DNA of 64,000 nucleotides from Chytriomyces cf. hyalinus JEL632 (lineage: Eukaryota > Chytridiomycota > Chytridiomycetes > Chytridiales > Chytriomycetaceae): positions 231,559-295,558 of the forward strand of contig JAIWWG010000040.1 in assembly GCA_025435555.1 (NCBI GenBank), in the 5' to 3' direction. How positions within the stretch are numbered: the stretch's first letter is position 1; the number at the start of each line of letters is the position of its first letter. The notes below the pieces were generated by a model. It ran no database searches. It was given only the letters and a program-made list of their open reading frames with translations, and was not told where the DNA came from. The position numbers and the translations under genes are program-made. Shown in pieces: positions 13,145 to 24,573 of the stretch.

Positions 13145-13546
13145 TTATTTGGAAGACTGGTACTTGGTCACTGCCTTGGTGCCCTCAGACACAGCGTGCT
13201 TGGCCAGCTCGCCAGGCAAGATCAGTCGCACACTAGTCTGGATCTCACGCGACGAGATCGTGCTACGCTTGTTGTAAGCCGCAAGCTTGGACGCTTCACC
13301 GGCAATACGCTCAAAAATGTCGTTCACAAACGAGTTCATGATGCTCATGGCCTTGTTGGAGATTCCAGTCTCTGGGTGCACCTGCTTCAGCACCTTGTAG
13401 ATGTATGAAGAGTAGGTTTCCTTTCGCGTCTTCTTGGACTTTTTGCCGACGCCGCCCTCCTTGGTCTTCTTGGCTGCGGTTTTGGCGGGTGCTTTGCCTG
13501 CTGGCTTCTTCTCTGCTGGTGCTTTTCCTCCTTCCTTTGGTGGCAT
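13145..13546 (-). CDS. H2B: Histone H2B
   Basis: 133 residues, no intron. A Lys/Ala/Pro-rich tail is followed by the H2B fold: [64 protein letters not shown], ending AVTKYQSSK with the Lys that is ubiquitinated in other species. It is divergent from H2A, with 217 bp between start codons. Only 60 bp separate its stop from the start codon of the Nudix-Trm8 gene, both on the minus strand. Confidence 0.98.
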   Translation of the reverse strand: MPPKEGGKAPAEKKPAGKAPAKTAAKKTKEGGVGKKSKKTRKETYSSYIYKVLKQVHPETGISNKAMSIMNSFVNDIFERIAGEASKLAAYNKRSTISSREIQTSVRLILPGELAKHAVSEGTKAVTKYQSSK

Positions 13547-13763
13547 TGTGTGAATGTGTGGATGTGCTGGTTGATGTTTTGTTGATCTGAAGTGTCCCCC
13601 TTTTTATACCTTTTGTAAATATCCTTGTCAAGAAAATCCGAACGCATGCATCTGATTGGTCCATTTCACTTGACAAAAAACAAATGCATAAATAGGCCAC
13701 CCACGAACACAATCACATCTTCCTAAAAACCCCTTCAGCTACTCTCTCCAACAAACACAAACA
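13547..13763. promoter_or_regulatory. Divergent H2B/H2A promoter
   Basis: 217 bp between the two start codons. It contains ATTGGTCC (CCAAT-type) near 13658, TATA-like CATAAATAGG near 13690 on the H2A side and TTTTTATACC near 13600 facing H2B, and a repeated ATGCAT/AAATGCAT motif (about 13645 and 13682). Such shared promoters co-regulate H2A and H2B in S phase in many fungi. Confidence 0.7.
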
Positions 13764-14162
13764 ATGGCTGGTGGTAAAGGAAAATCTTCTGGAAAGGCCA
13801 AAGGCGGCGCCAAATCCCGCTCCTCCCGCGCTGGACTCCAATTCCCCGTCGGTCGTATCCACCGTCTCCTGCGTAAGGGAAACTATGCCCAACGTGTCGG
13901 TGCCGGTGCCCCAGTCTACCTCGCCGCCGTGCTTGAATACCTCGGTGCCGAAATTTTGGAACTCGCCGGAAACGCTGCACGAGACAACAAGAAGACTCGT
14001 ATCATTCCCCGTCACTTGCAACTTGCCATTCGTAACGATGAGGAGTTAAACAAGTTGCTCGGATCTGTCACGATTGCGCAGGGTGGTGTGTTGCCAAACA
14101 TTCAGCCTTCGCTGTTACCAAAGAAGTCGGAACTTGAGGCGATGGGCGGAAAGATGGATTAG
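13764..14162 (+). CDS. H2A: Histone H2A lacking the SQ motif
   Basis: 132 residues, no intron. Canonical H2A fold: [78 protein letters not shown]. The acidic-patch residues ([12 protein letters not shown]) are present. The C-terminus ends [11 protein letters not shown], without the SQ(E/D)-hydrophobic phosphorylation site that the main H2A carries in most fungi, so DNA-damage signalling would need a separate H2A.X-type gene. AATAAA at 14204 is a likely polyadenylation signal. Confidence 0.97.
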   Translation: MAGGKGKSSGKAKGGAKSRSSRAGLQFPVGRIHRLLRKGNYAQRVGAGAPVYLAAVLEYLGAEILELAGNAARDNKKTRIIPRHLQLAIRNDEELNKLLGSVTIAQGGVLPNIQPSLLPKKSELEAMGGKMD

Positions 14163-14255
14163 ATCACCAGAAAAGTACTTTCTCCTGTTTATATATATTT
14201 GGGAATAAACTTCCGTTTTTCTTGTACCCTCATCGCATGCGTTGTTTATTATTTT

Positions 14256-17200
14256 CTAAATTCGCCCTAAAATCATGTGGACCCTTTCCCGCTGAACCTG
14301 AGACAAGGTCGGCACCGCGTCCCTTATGATCCCGATAAACGCATGTTTTGCTGGTTGAATACAAGTAAGCACCGTCACCGTCGCATCGGCGCACAACTGC
14401 ATCCAAAGAATCAGCACACGGATGCATTCTCAGCTCACGAAATACAACACTCACCTTGAACAATTCATAGTTCTCGCTACTCTGCTTCAAAGTCATCAGT
14501 AAACCCGCACTGCAAAGACTCGGCAACGACTTGACAAGCGCACTATCAACATCTTCAGATTGCAACACAACACCATGTCCCACGATCGAAACAATCACAG
14601 TGCACAGTCCGATATACGAGTCGAGAGTTTTGAAATTATCCTAGTGGTTGAATAAAAGTGTTACAACATCATACGTATAAATTCACACATAAAAACCTGG
14701 AGAGCCTCAAACGCGTCAAAAACAAACCGCAACGCATCCAAAGAATTCAACATATGCTGCAGCAACGCACGAGCAGACATTTGCGCAAGATACACGCGCC
14801 TTCGAATAAACTCAACTTCCATCGTTTTCACAGCTTCACATTTTTCAAGCAAATCACTGCTCATGTCTTCCGACACTGCATCAACCAAGTCTGCATATGA
14901 CAACAGATTGCTTTGCTTGTCAATCAAGGCAGCCGCGGAAGATGTCATGCCAATGATTCCGACGGTGAAAATGAGTCCATAAAATGAGTCCCACTCCAAT
15001 CGAGTTGCGGGATAGTTTTGACGTTCAATTGTAATCTCAAGTGCTCTTGATGAAATTGTGATTTCCATGGCAGGACCTTTTTGATTGACTGAAATGAGTG
15101 ACCTATACATTATGTTTGAATGAGCGAGACTTACATGTCAGACAACTTGCCAGTGCATTCAGAAGCTTTGGAGACCATACAGGAAGGTAGAATAAAAGCT
15201 CGACCGCAGATTTCTGGCACTCTACTGGAAGGAGCAAGAATGGACCATAGATTGGACCTTGATGATATTCAAGCACATGTTTAGAGTCGTCCAGTGCCAT
15301 TCAACACACATGAGGATACCTTTCTGCGGAGTAACGACATGGAAGAACGGAACCAAGCCATTCAGGATGTTGTTGTTGATAAGCTGGAATCATGTGTAAG
15401 CATAAAGCTGCAATTCTATAACCGCGAGAATCACCATTGACACTTCAGTTTGCAGTGACACACTCCGCAAGACTTCCGACAAATAGCAGAGAATATCCTG
15501 CAATAACAGTTAAATCAGTTGGCTGCTCTCATCAAAAACCCCCAATGAAAGGCAAACCTTGCTGACGGATGCATTCGACGCGCTCAGACTCCACAATGCT
15601 CTTGGGAGATGCGAAATCCACTCAGACTTGACCTTATCATTCACACTGGGATTGATCCGCTGTCAAAAGTGGTTAAAGTAGTCAGATACAGTCACGGTTG
15701 AGCTTGATTTGTTACCGAGAATGCACGTCGAATGAAATGAAACATTTCGACCCACATGGCCGTTTTCGGTGGCGTTTCTTTGTGCTTCCGAACGAGTACC
15801 TACGTTGTTGGCTTGCATATTAGTGTGGTCTAAACGCAATGACTCCAAAAATGTAGAAACCTCAATCAAGTCAGACCCACGAGGAGAGTCTTTGATCGTC
15901 GACGCGCAAAGCGGGAAAATCATCTTGAGCGACTGCAGCGGCAAAAGATCACCCTGGTTGTCATTTTTTTTCAACGTCAGCGCTTGACCAACACAATTCA
16001 GTGTGAAAATTTTGAAAAAACCGAACCTTTGCAGCCAGAGTTTTAAACATATATTCATACATGGCTTCCTCCCAATTCTCATCCTGCTGTGCCGAGACCA
16101 ACAGTTCCTTTTGGAACAACGACAAAATTTCGCACGTTTTGATGCTCATTTCTTGAAGGATTCGTTCACACTGCGTTGTTGCAGGCGTAAGAAGACGGGT
16201 TTTGCTTTTGATGCTTCACCGCAAAAACTCACGTTTTCAGTTTTGATACCGACGGCGTTGTGTCCGTACGGAAATGAAACAAGAATATGCTTAGCAAAAG
16301 ATTGAATCACACTTTTCCGCTCAGATTCAGACAAACACTGTCGGTTACAAAAACACGCGTAAGCAATCGAAGAAAAAGTGCCTCCACTGTGCGCATACCT
16401 CAATATTGCTCAGTAAAGATTGATGCAGGATGCTCATTGCCAAATGCAGTTTTTCGAGCGCAGAGTTTTCATTAATCATTGCACCGGAGAGAACCAACGG
16501 TGACGCTTCAAGCCACACGTCTGTACAGGCTGGAACAATCGCTTCCAAATAATCCTTATTTTCACGTCAATTTTCGATTTGATTTCGATAAAAGGATGCT
16601 GGTTAACGCACCTTGGGTCCATACACAACAGCAGCAGGTTTCGCCGAAACCGTCGTTTCCCCCAAACTCAATTCAATACGACCTGACGCTGGTTGCGAAG
16701 CGGTTGTTCCGCCAATGGGTATACTGAAAATATCGAGCTTCCAGTTTGCTTTTTGGGCCCATCGACCAACGTTCCTTGTGACAGTGATGTCCTGCATATG
16801 TCAAGATCCACTATTTAGTTTCGAAATCTTCGTTTTCGAAAGTCTTACTCACGTGTCGAAAGTATAAAGAATGCATCGATGGTTGCCTAAAAGTCCAGGC
16901 GGGTGAATACATATCAAGCACATCAAAAAAAAACAAAAAAACACCACTAACGTCGATTGCGCGATCGTTGAGTTCTGACCAGAAAGTCGTAGCAACTGAT
17001 TCAAGCTGCTGAGGACCGTCAATTGGTCCTGAAGAGCGTTGTTCGACGTCAGTTTTCGAAACGCGCTTTCAAAGTAATATGAAACAATGTTTACACTGTC
17101 CATCATCGCATCTTTCGACTTTTTAATGTATTGATCCTTCCCTGATGACAGCATGCATTCAGTATGCAGAGATGAAATGCGCGAGAGTGCGAGACAGACG

Positions 17201-18074
17201 ACTCACCCGATACTTTCTGCTTTTTCAAATTCAGCAGTGACATGTAGTTTTGGATAATCTGATGGGGCACGTTCTTTTGTTAGCCTTTGCGGGCATTTCA
17301 ATGTTGAAAGAGATCTCACTTGGCTGGCACTCGCGGCAAACGATTCTGGGAACACGTCAATCCACACATTCATGAACCGCACCGCATCGAATCGAATCTC
17401 ATTCACAATATGGTTCATGGCCGAGCATGAGTACGTGACAACGACAGGCACAAATGGAAGGAGAAACGTCTGAGCAAAAACGAACATTTGGTTTCCGTGA
17501 GCCTTAGTTTGAGAACCAGCCTTCTCCAAGGAATGATCAACACTGTACCGATGGAATCAGCTTCACCAACACTTTTGCAAACTGAACCAGCCCTCGTCGC
17601 ACTTCAAATTCCCTGTCAAGCAGCAATGGCGCAACAGCGCTGATAACCTGGTTCATGTGCAGCACTACAACCCTCCATTCGTCTGAAACAAGATCCTTCA
17701 ATCGAGCAAGCGCATCTGAAGTGACAAAGGAATCAGCCTTTCGAATCGCAAGCATCATTCTCGCAAGTTGTTGTTTCTTTTAGAACCTTTTCTGTTTGGG
17801 GCCGAAAAGTGCGACAGCATGGAAAGCGTGTTTCTGAGGTCCAAATTGCGCTTCAAGTTTGCGTCCGATGCATTGTCGGTGTCGTGGTCGGCCACAGACT
17901 GCGAAGGTACTACGATTGTTTTGGACTTGAAGGACACGTTTGTTTCATTGCCTTGGTCCTTCAGCCCTCCAACCTTGAGTCTCTTTTTCTGTAAGGAATC
18001 GTGTTAGGAGAGACGGAGAGAGAGGGAGGAAGAGGGAGAGATGCCTTGAAGTCCTTCTCCTTCTTTTTGGCCAT
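14256..18074 (-). CDS. IPI1: Pre-rRNA processing protein Ipi1/TEX10
   Basis: Multi-exon gene. It begins MAKKKEKDFK, then after an intron KKRLKVGGLK and VSFKSKTIVVPSQ, the typical Ipi1/TEX10 N-terminus. Helical repeats follow: LSMLSHFSAPNRK joined across an intron to DALARLKDLVSDEW, then LLLDREFEVRRGLVQF, RFDAVRFMNVWIDVFPES and others down to about 14460. The family is part of the Rix1/PELP1 complex, which processes ITS2 and acts on late 60S particles. The first intron appears to use a GC donor (AAG|GCATCT...TTACAG). The final exon is my estimate (splice after ENYELFK, stop at 14256); the reading frame otherwise stays open to 14230. At about 3.8 kb with many introns, the length suits the long TEX10-like form. 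Confidence 0.8.
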
Positions 18075-18195
18075 TTTAAATAAAATAAAAAACAAAAACA
18101 AAAGGAAAAGGATAAGTCATCCGTTGCCCGTTCAATCACACAAAATCACACAAAAACGCGTCTCAAATCACGGCCAAGTACCAACAAACACAGGC
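18075..18195. promoter_or_regulatory. Short divergent promoter, IPI1 / tandem family copy 1
   Basis: 121 bp between the two start codons. AT-rich next to IPI1 (AAATAAAATAAAA). No specific site is recognised. Confidence 0.45.
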
Positions 18196-21100
18196 ATGGA
18201 CGGATTCATCGATGACAGCAAAGAGGCGCAGGTGCTGGCAGTCGTCATTGACATGCTCGAGAACCTGCCGGAAGATGGGGTGTGCATTGCATTCTGCCAA
18301 CATCTACCCATCCTCATCATGCTAAAACTAATCCCTCTTCTAGTCAACAAGCGTCCAGTTCCACCGCCTCATCCAAGAAGCCAAAGAACTGCTTGTGACA
18401 ATGGCCCTCAACAAGATCAACATGGCCTTCAACTTTGACGATGACGATGAGAATGGCGGCGATGGTACTGACGCAATGTTTACCGTGCCTGCTGATTTAG
18501 ATGATGATGCTTTGAATGACCCTGCCATGACGCAGTTGTTGATTCAGTCTGTGACCGCCGTGTGCGATAGTTTAGTTCATGGCGGGTACTTGCAAGAAGC
18601 CGATCAAGTGTTGAAATTGTTGGCTTCCGTTGGTATTTCAATCGAGACTACTCTACCACCCGCTGAGGTGGTTGCAGCCCCGAGTTCAATCCAAGAACCC
18701 GGGGTTGAGGAAGAAGCACCACCAAGAATCGAGACCTCCGTCCAAGTAGCTATCGCTCCACCGGTAGAAATAATCGCATCGCCAGTTGACATGGAGGAGG
18801 AAACTGTTGCACCGCCTGAGCCTGTCGTGGCTCCAGTGCTCAAACCAAAAAGCCACGCGAAAAAACGCACACACAAACCTGAACCTTACATTCCTGAACC
18901 AAGGCCGCTTCGAACACCTTTGGGGATCCATATCGTGGTGCCTGCTTTAGTGGTGCCTGAAGATTCCTCTGTCCTAGCGCATTCTAGGGCTGATACCTTA
19001 GTGGGTCAGCTAATCCACGAATCTGAGGAAACTCTGCACAAGCAATCCAACGGAAACATTATGCACGAATCCAGTCATTATGATCCGACCCAGCCTTTCC
19101 CGCATTCGAAAGCTCGTAGATCGTTTCGGCAACATTCGGCGTATTTTCGAGCGGATGAGTTTTCTAAGCCAGACGCAACTGGTTCTACTCATCCCTCAGA
19201 AGATCAACCTCTTTCAGACGCTGGTCAAACAGAAAACACGAAAGCCGCATTCAAAATCAGAAAACGGAAATCAGCCACAGCAGACGCAATTCTCGGCAAA
19301 AAGTCACTCGAGAAGCATCTGTTCCATGCAAGAAGTCAATCTACTGAAGGTGGAACAAAGGTTGGGGAAATGTTTGATCGAAGCAGTCTTCCAACTCGAA
19401 ATGATTTTCGAAACGGCTCACGAAAGAGTGAGACCGAATCCAGCAACACAAACAGCAGTAACGACAACAAAAATAACAGCAACAACGCATTTGATGTCCC
19501 TTTTGCGGTGTTTTCTGGTGATTTAGGATCCCGCACGCCTCTTTACGATGGTTTGGTTCCTAACGACAACGTCAATGTTATCGCATCACCTAAATCTGGC
19601 ACCGATATTCAGTTGGATAAAGTTGAACTGAGTGAAATACTTTGCTTGCAAGACCAGGAAACTCAGTCTTTGCAATTGAAAAACCAAGTTCCGATTTTGG
19701 ATGCGAATCTGTCTGAACACAACATGCATAACACTCAAGATACGAATGATAATGATCAAACCGAGTCTTATGCAAGGGATGCTATATCACTTGTGGATCC
19801 AATCAACGAGCAGCAGAGCAAGCCTCCCCAGAGAAGTAGTCCAGTGGATACCAACCAACTTGTCGCACTTTCTTCCATCAGTCAGACAAGCATGGCAGAC
19901 GGGTTAATCAACAATTACTCGATGGACACAGCGAAACTTGATGAACTTGCAAAAGTGCAAATGCCAGATGCAATCACCGAAGTCGATCTGCAGAACGCGA
20001 AGGAGACAGATGAAACAGAGCGAGAATTGACTCTGGAAGTCATGGAGACGAACAAAACGGGCAGTTTGAGGGATGGGCAGCCAACTCTGTACCAAAGTAC
20101 CGCCGAACTACCTCCTCCGGTGACTTTGGATCAGCTCTCGCCAATGATGGTGCCTACATCAAGCTCATCCGTAGCAGTGCCTGACACGATACCATCAGGA
20201 TCTTAACTGAATCTGCAGCTGTCATCCGACGGACCTGTTATTCTTTCAGTGACCCATCCTCTGAAACTTAAATTTAGCCTGGCAAACATTCAATCACCAT
20301 CAATGAACCCCCAAGTACATCATTCAAAGATACCATTATCAAATCCAACTAAGCATTCAGAAAATGCGGTCACTACTGATTCTAGCAGGCACTTGTCCTT
20401 TCCTCGCGGCGAAGGCCCCAGTGGCACACGTAGCGCTGACACACTGGTTTCCACATCCGGATCTGGGAGAAAGTATGAGTTGCCACCCATTGAGAGGAGA
20501 AGCTTGGATGCGTTGAATGGAATGACGGGTAACTCGCAACAGGATATTATCCACGCCTGATGCAGAGATGCCAATGATGCCGCAATCATGCTTATCAGCA
20601 TTACCGTCAGTCCAACACATTGTGCAGCCTGATGCTGCTGAGATTCAAGACCGTATGGTGCTACCGCAGGACGTTGGAGAGGAAGATTGGTTTGTGGACC
20701 TGTCTGAACCTTATGCCGCCGATCAAGTATCACAGCACGACATTGACATGCAAGGAGAGCATATTTCTTTCCTCTCTACTCATGAAAGAGCGTATCCCAC
20801 CAATCATTACGCGCACAAAACAAATGAAAACCCTCTCCCATCGCTGCGTGGACCGGCAATGCTTCACCACTATCCAAATTTGACACTAGAAGGAGCATCG
20901 CTTCCGCTTGAACACATGCCGCATTTCCACTCCAGCGTCTTTCCTACCTGCAATTACAATCCCACACAACCATCGTCCACGCAAAACCAGACATGCAGTC
21001 TCCCATGGCAAACCTCAACAAAAGCAGGACACATGGAGGCTCTCGGTCCATCCAAAATCTCTCTTAAGTCTTGGCTGCAACAACAGCAAGTCAAGCCAGC

Positions 21101-21249
21101 TTCAAACAATTGCAAAAGCTGTTGTCGATAAAGATCGAAAAGCGGTTCGAAACAAAGAAACGAGGATTAGAGCCAGTTTCCAATTGTTGTTGATGTATGC
21201 ATCTTCCAATTCTCCGAACTCGGACGCGTTTTTGAAATTATATGGTTGA
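18196..21249 (+). pseudogene. Unrecognised tandem-family protein, copy 1 (probably decaying)
   Basis: Start MDGFIDDSKEAQVLAVVIDMLENLPEDG; an intron (about 18280-18343) joins to STSVQFHRLIQEAKELLVTMAL and continues in one frame to a stop at 20206. The N-terminal roughly 130 residues predict as two helical hairpins ending YLQEADQVLKLLASVG. A Pro/Glu-rich linker and a very long Ser/Asn/Gln-rich region follow. The frame reopens after the stop (to 20560), continues in the next frame (20568-21131) and ends in a third (to 21249) with IAKAVVDKDRKAV...LLL, which parallels the C-terminus of copy 3. So the original gene probably spanned about 1,000 codons and has a stop and two frame breaks. A truncated protein ending at 20206 may still be made. 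Function unknown. Confidence 0.55.
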
Positions 21250-21315
21250 AGTTATTGTATCAATGAGTTGAACCTTTTTTTGGTAACATTCCAGAAACAG
21301 CAGTTGACAAAACAA

Positions 21316-22269
21316 ATGTAAGATAGCAAAGATTCGAAAGGCCTGGCAATCATCATTGATGTACTCAACAGTTTACCCGAAGAGCTGCTGGTCACCATGG
21401 CTCTGAAAACGCTGAACAGGGCGTTTGACTTGAGCGCGTTGAGCTTGGACTTGGCGGAACCGAGTGACTCCAAGTCATAAGCCACCATGGACGGTACAAT
21501 GAATGAGCTTCTTCTCCAGTCGATTGCTGCAGTGAGGAATCGGCTTGTTGAGTATGGACTAACTGAGCACGCAAACACGATGCTGGCTCCACTTTAAAGC
21601 GTTGGGCTTGAAGCTCTTTCGGCGCTGTCCTCTCAGCATGTGAGTGTTGTCGAAACTTTACACGGCACCAAGTGTATCGATGAAATCAAAAACGCGTTGC
21701 CGAAACCTGTCAAAAAGAAAAGGAAACCCTTGAAGAAGAAGCAACAACAACATCAAACGGCCGATATTGCAGCAACAACTCCTCTAGAAGAAGTCGTACC
21801 AGTTCAGGAAATAAAAGAAAAGCCTGTTTCCGACGGTCGTACATCCACGTTGTCGAAGGAGAAAGTGATTCCTTTGCCCAAGATCAAAGAACATCCAGTC
21901 CAACATCAGAATCACCGACCTGTTGATAAGGACCCACTTGACACTACCAGCCACACAGAACCTGCACTGGAGAATGAGAGATACCTCCTACCAGCAAAGT
22001 CACAAGCATATCTGAAACCTGTCATCTGCACGTTCCCGCGCCAAAAAAAGGAGAATCCCTCAGACGACTACTTTGGTCGTACAAACTGGCGAATTCAGCA
22101 GCGTCAAAGACACCTGGGGGACCCCACTTCCTGTCATCGAAAAACAAGTAGACCTCCCACTAGACCGCAACGACTTAATGCAGCACATGTGTCAACAAAG
22201 TTCTTGAACGCGACAAGCGAGAATTCTTCAAACAAGAAGACCGCATCCAAGCAGCGATCCAACTCATGA
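21316..22269 (+). pseudogene. Unrecognised tandem-family protein, copy 2 (pseudogene)
   Basis: The start codon is followed at once by TAA; then DSKDSKGLAIIIDVLNSLPEELLVTMALKTLNRAF aligns with copy 1 but lacks the segment between LPE and LLVTMAL. Further stops occur at about 21478 and 21595. The downstream part (21640-22269) is open and Lys/Gln/Pro-rich (PKPVKKKRKPLKKK), ending NKKTASKQRSNS. It shares the hairpin signature and the layout of copies 1 and 3 and clearly no longer encodes the full protein. Confidence 0.65.
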
Positions 22270-22379
22270 AAATCGCATCACGTGATTTGAACATCTTTAC
22301 GCGTCCCAAAGTGTACCGCAAATATAATTCCTGATTTTTGGTTGTTGTTAACAATGGGTTTGGACGAAACTTGTAAACA

Positions 22380-23527
22380 ATGGACTCCCTCAGCTGTCTC
22401 GTTGACGATGCAAGTGACAGCCATGACGACGAAGATGCAGAGTACCTTCGGGAGGCCATAGGGATGCTAGAGTCCCTCCCTGAAGACGCACAGGAACTAG
22501 TCTATGAAATCATGATGAAAGCAAAGGCGCTCCTTGTAACACTTGCCTTAAACACTGTTGCGTCCGTGTTTGATAGCAACGACAGCAACAAGACCCAATT
22601 GACGCGGTAAACGCGGCTCTATTAACTCTACGAAACCAAATGATATCATGCGGAATCAGGAAGGAAGTCGATACCATGATTAGCATGTTGGTTCAAGCGG
22701 GGTTCCCGTTCTTGCCTCGGTTCGCAACTCGTGAGGAGGTCGAACGAGTCTCAGCTCCGGTTCTGGATATGCCAGAACCTTCACTTGTGATTGATCAACG
22801 GAAAGAGGAGCAGTTTGTGATACCCGCGAAACCGACGCCAGTGCTTGTTCCAAAGTCACCGAATCCGCCGAAACCAGCAACACCACCACCAGCACCACCT
22901 GCATTCAAAACCAGCATCAGGAAGCCAAAAAGCCGCGAATTCAAACCCATCGTTCCTGTGCCCAAAAAAGCAACAACTCCAAAGCCATTCAGCTTTGACA
23001 CTCGTCATAAGCCAGCAACCGAGAACGATAAACTCAACCCGCAGACAGCAGCTGGCATCCATTGGGCGCTAATTCCACCGCAAGTTTACGATTTTTCATT
23101 CAAGCGCTGCAAACCGCAAGAGCCACATCTTGAAAGATCGCTTCACACGGCACAGGTGCATTTCAGTGAGACAAGGAGGGAAAAGTACGCGTATGAACTC
23201 AGAGAGCAACTTCAACTATCCCACCAACGAAATTCGCACATTAAAATGGTCCCGTTTCAAATCACTGAGCGGGGACGAGTGGATCCCGTCCATTTTGAGT
23301 ACAGGTCACACGGCAAGGTGCAGGACGTGAAGAATGTTTGGTGGGATAATGTCCCAGTCATGCGCACCGTTCTCTTGGATGCTATCGGGAAAAGTGTCGC
23401 GAGGAAGAAACTGGACGCTGTGTATTCGTGCGAGGAGCGGATGAAACGGGCTGTCGGCCTGCTACACAAGATTGACCCTCTCTTTTCAACATGCATACAA
23501 AACCAAGTCTCGTCCGAGATTTCATGA
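22380..23527 (+). pseudogene. Unrecognised tandem-family protein, copy 3 (one frameshift)
   Basis: MDSLSCLVDDASD...LREAIGMLESLPEDAQELVYEIMMKAKALLVTLAL matches copy 1, without the intron copy 1 has at that place. A +1 shift at about 22593 (reading ...SNDSNK then DPIDAVNAALLTLRNQ) breaks the frame; no intron of credible size fits. The second part (to 23527) has a Pro-rich linker, then a conserved-looking block GIHWALIPPQVYDFSFKRC and a charged C-terminus. If the shift is a sequencing error, the gene encodes about 380 residues. No known domain recognised. Confidence 0.55.
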
Positions 23528-23620
23528 AAAATGCAACTCAACTTGTTACTGCAAAATCACAACTCTTCTTTTCGCAAAACCAAGTGTACCAAATAAAATA
23601 AAAACAGAGAGGCTAGCAAG

Positions 23621-24440
23621 TCAAAACGACGCATTTTGAAACGGATTCTGTGTATTCAATACACGTGAGTAGTCTCGAAATGCGAGCGCTGCTTGGACTT
23701 CGGCGAATGCTACCACCTCGCCTTCGAGAGCTGTCAGGTCTGCTGAGCACAGGGGCAGGAAATCCTTCTTCTTGTCTGAAGACTTTTTGGCCGTCTTTTC
23801 CACTTTGATATCTTTGCTGGCTGCTGGCTGTGCTGTTTTTGCCGCATCTTTGGCCACAACAGGTTCGGCAGTCTTTGTTGGAGTAGCATAGAATGACTGC
23901 ACAGGGTACATTTTTCCTACAGTTTCAGAAAACTCTGTTGTTTCAGAGTTGGCTGCCTTGGCGGTATACTTTCCAGAAATTGGTTGCGTGGGAACAATTG
24001 CCACGCCGTATTTCGCCGCCATCAGCCGCTGCGCTTCGACAACTTCGAAAGCCACCGATTCTGAAGTCTTTTTTCATACATGAGTGTCGAATGCTACGTA
24101 GTCGATGACAAGGAAAATGTACCATTTTCGAAAGGTCCGCTTCGTATAGTGACGTTTCAGTTTCGGAGGAGACTTCCGCAACCACCTTTGAAGTTTCCGA
24201 ATGCACATGTTCGCTAACGATAATGATTGGAACTTCCACAGGAATGCTGCATGCATTCGATGCATCCTTCTCCGGGAGAGCTGGTGGGGCCAGAGCAGCA
24301 TCGGCTGTTGTCGCTGCTGGCGGAGCAACGGTAGCTGGAGGAGCGCTTCTTGCTGCGGCAGATTTCTTCTTGTTGAGGGCGCCCTTCATCTTCTGCATAA
24401 AGGCTTTGGCCTTCACAGTGAGAGGTGTGAAGCAGCCCAT
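23621..24440 (-). CDS. Putative dually acylated MGC protein, function unknown
   Basis: 254 residues from two exons (24440-24123 and 24067-23621, phase 0). It starts MGCFTPLTVKAKAF: Gly2 and Cys3 form a classic N-myristoylation plus palmitoylation context, followed by a basic amphipathic stretch (KMKGALNKKKSAAARS), so I infer attachment to a membrane face. An Ala/Pro-rich linker leads to a short region (VAFEVVEAQRLMAAKYGVAIVP) and a Lys-rich C-terminus ending FQNASF. No catalytic domain seen. It sits just downstream of the outer-dynein-arm docking gene on the same strand; small acylated proteins are common on flagellar membranes, but a flagellar role here is only a guess. Confidence 0.6.
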
Positions 24441-24573
24441 CTTTTTTTTGTTTCTTTTTTCTGGACTTTTTGTGGTCAATTTATTATATTTATTTTGTTG
24501 AGCATTTTTGTTTGAAACAGGGCTGAAACACTTTTTTTTTTTACTCTGAACTGAAATTAAAATAAAAAGATGG

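Noticed and set aside
13311-13712. Antisense and shifted frames over the histone pair
   Set aside because: H2A and H2B are unmistakable; the other frames are low-complexity shadows.
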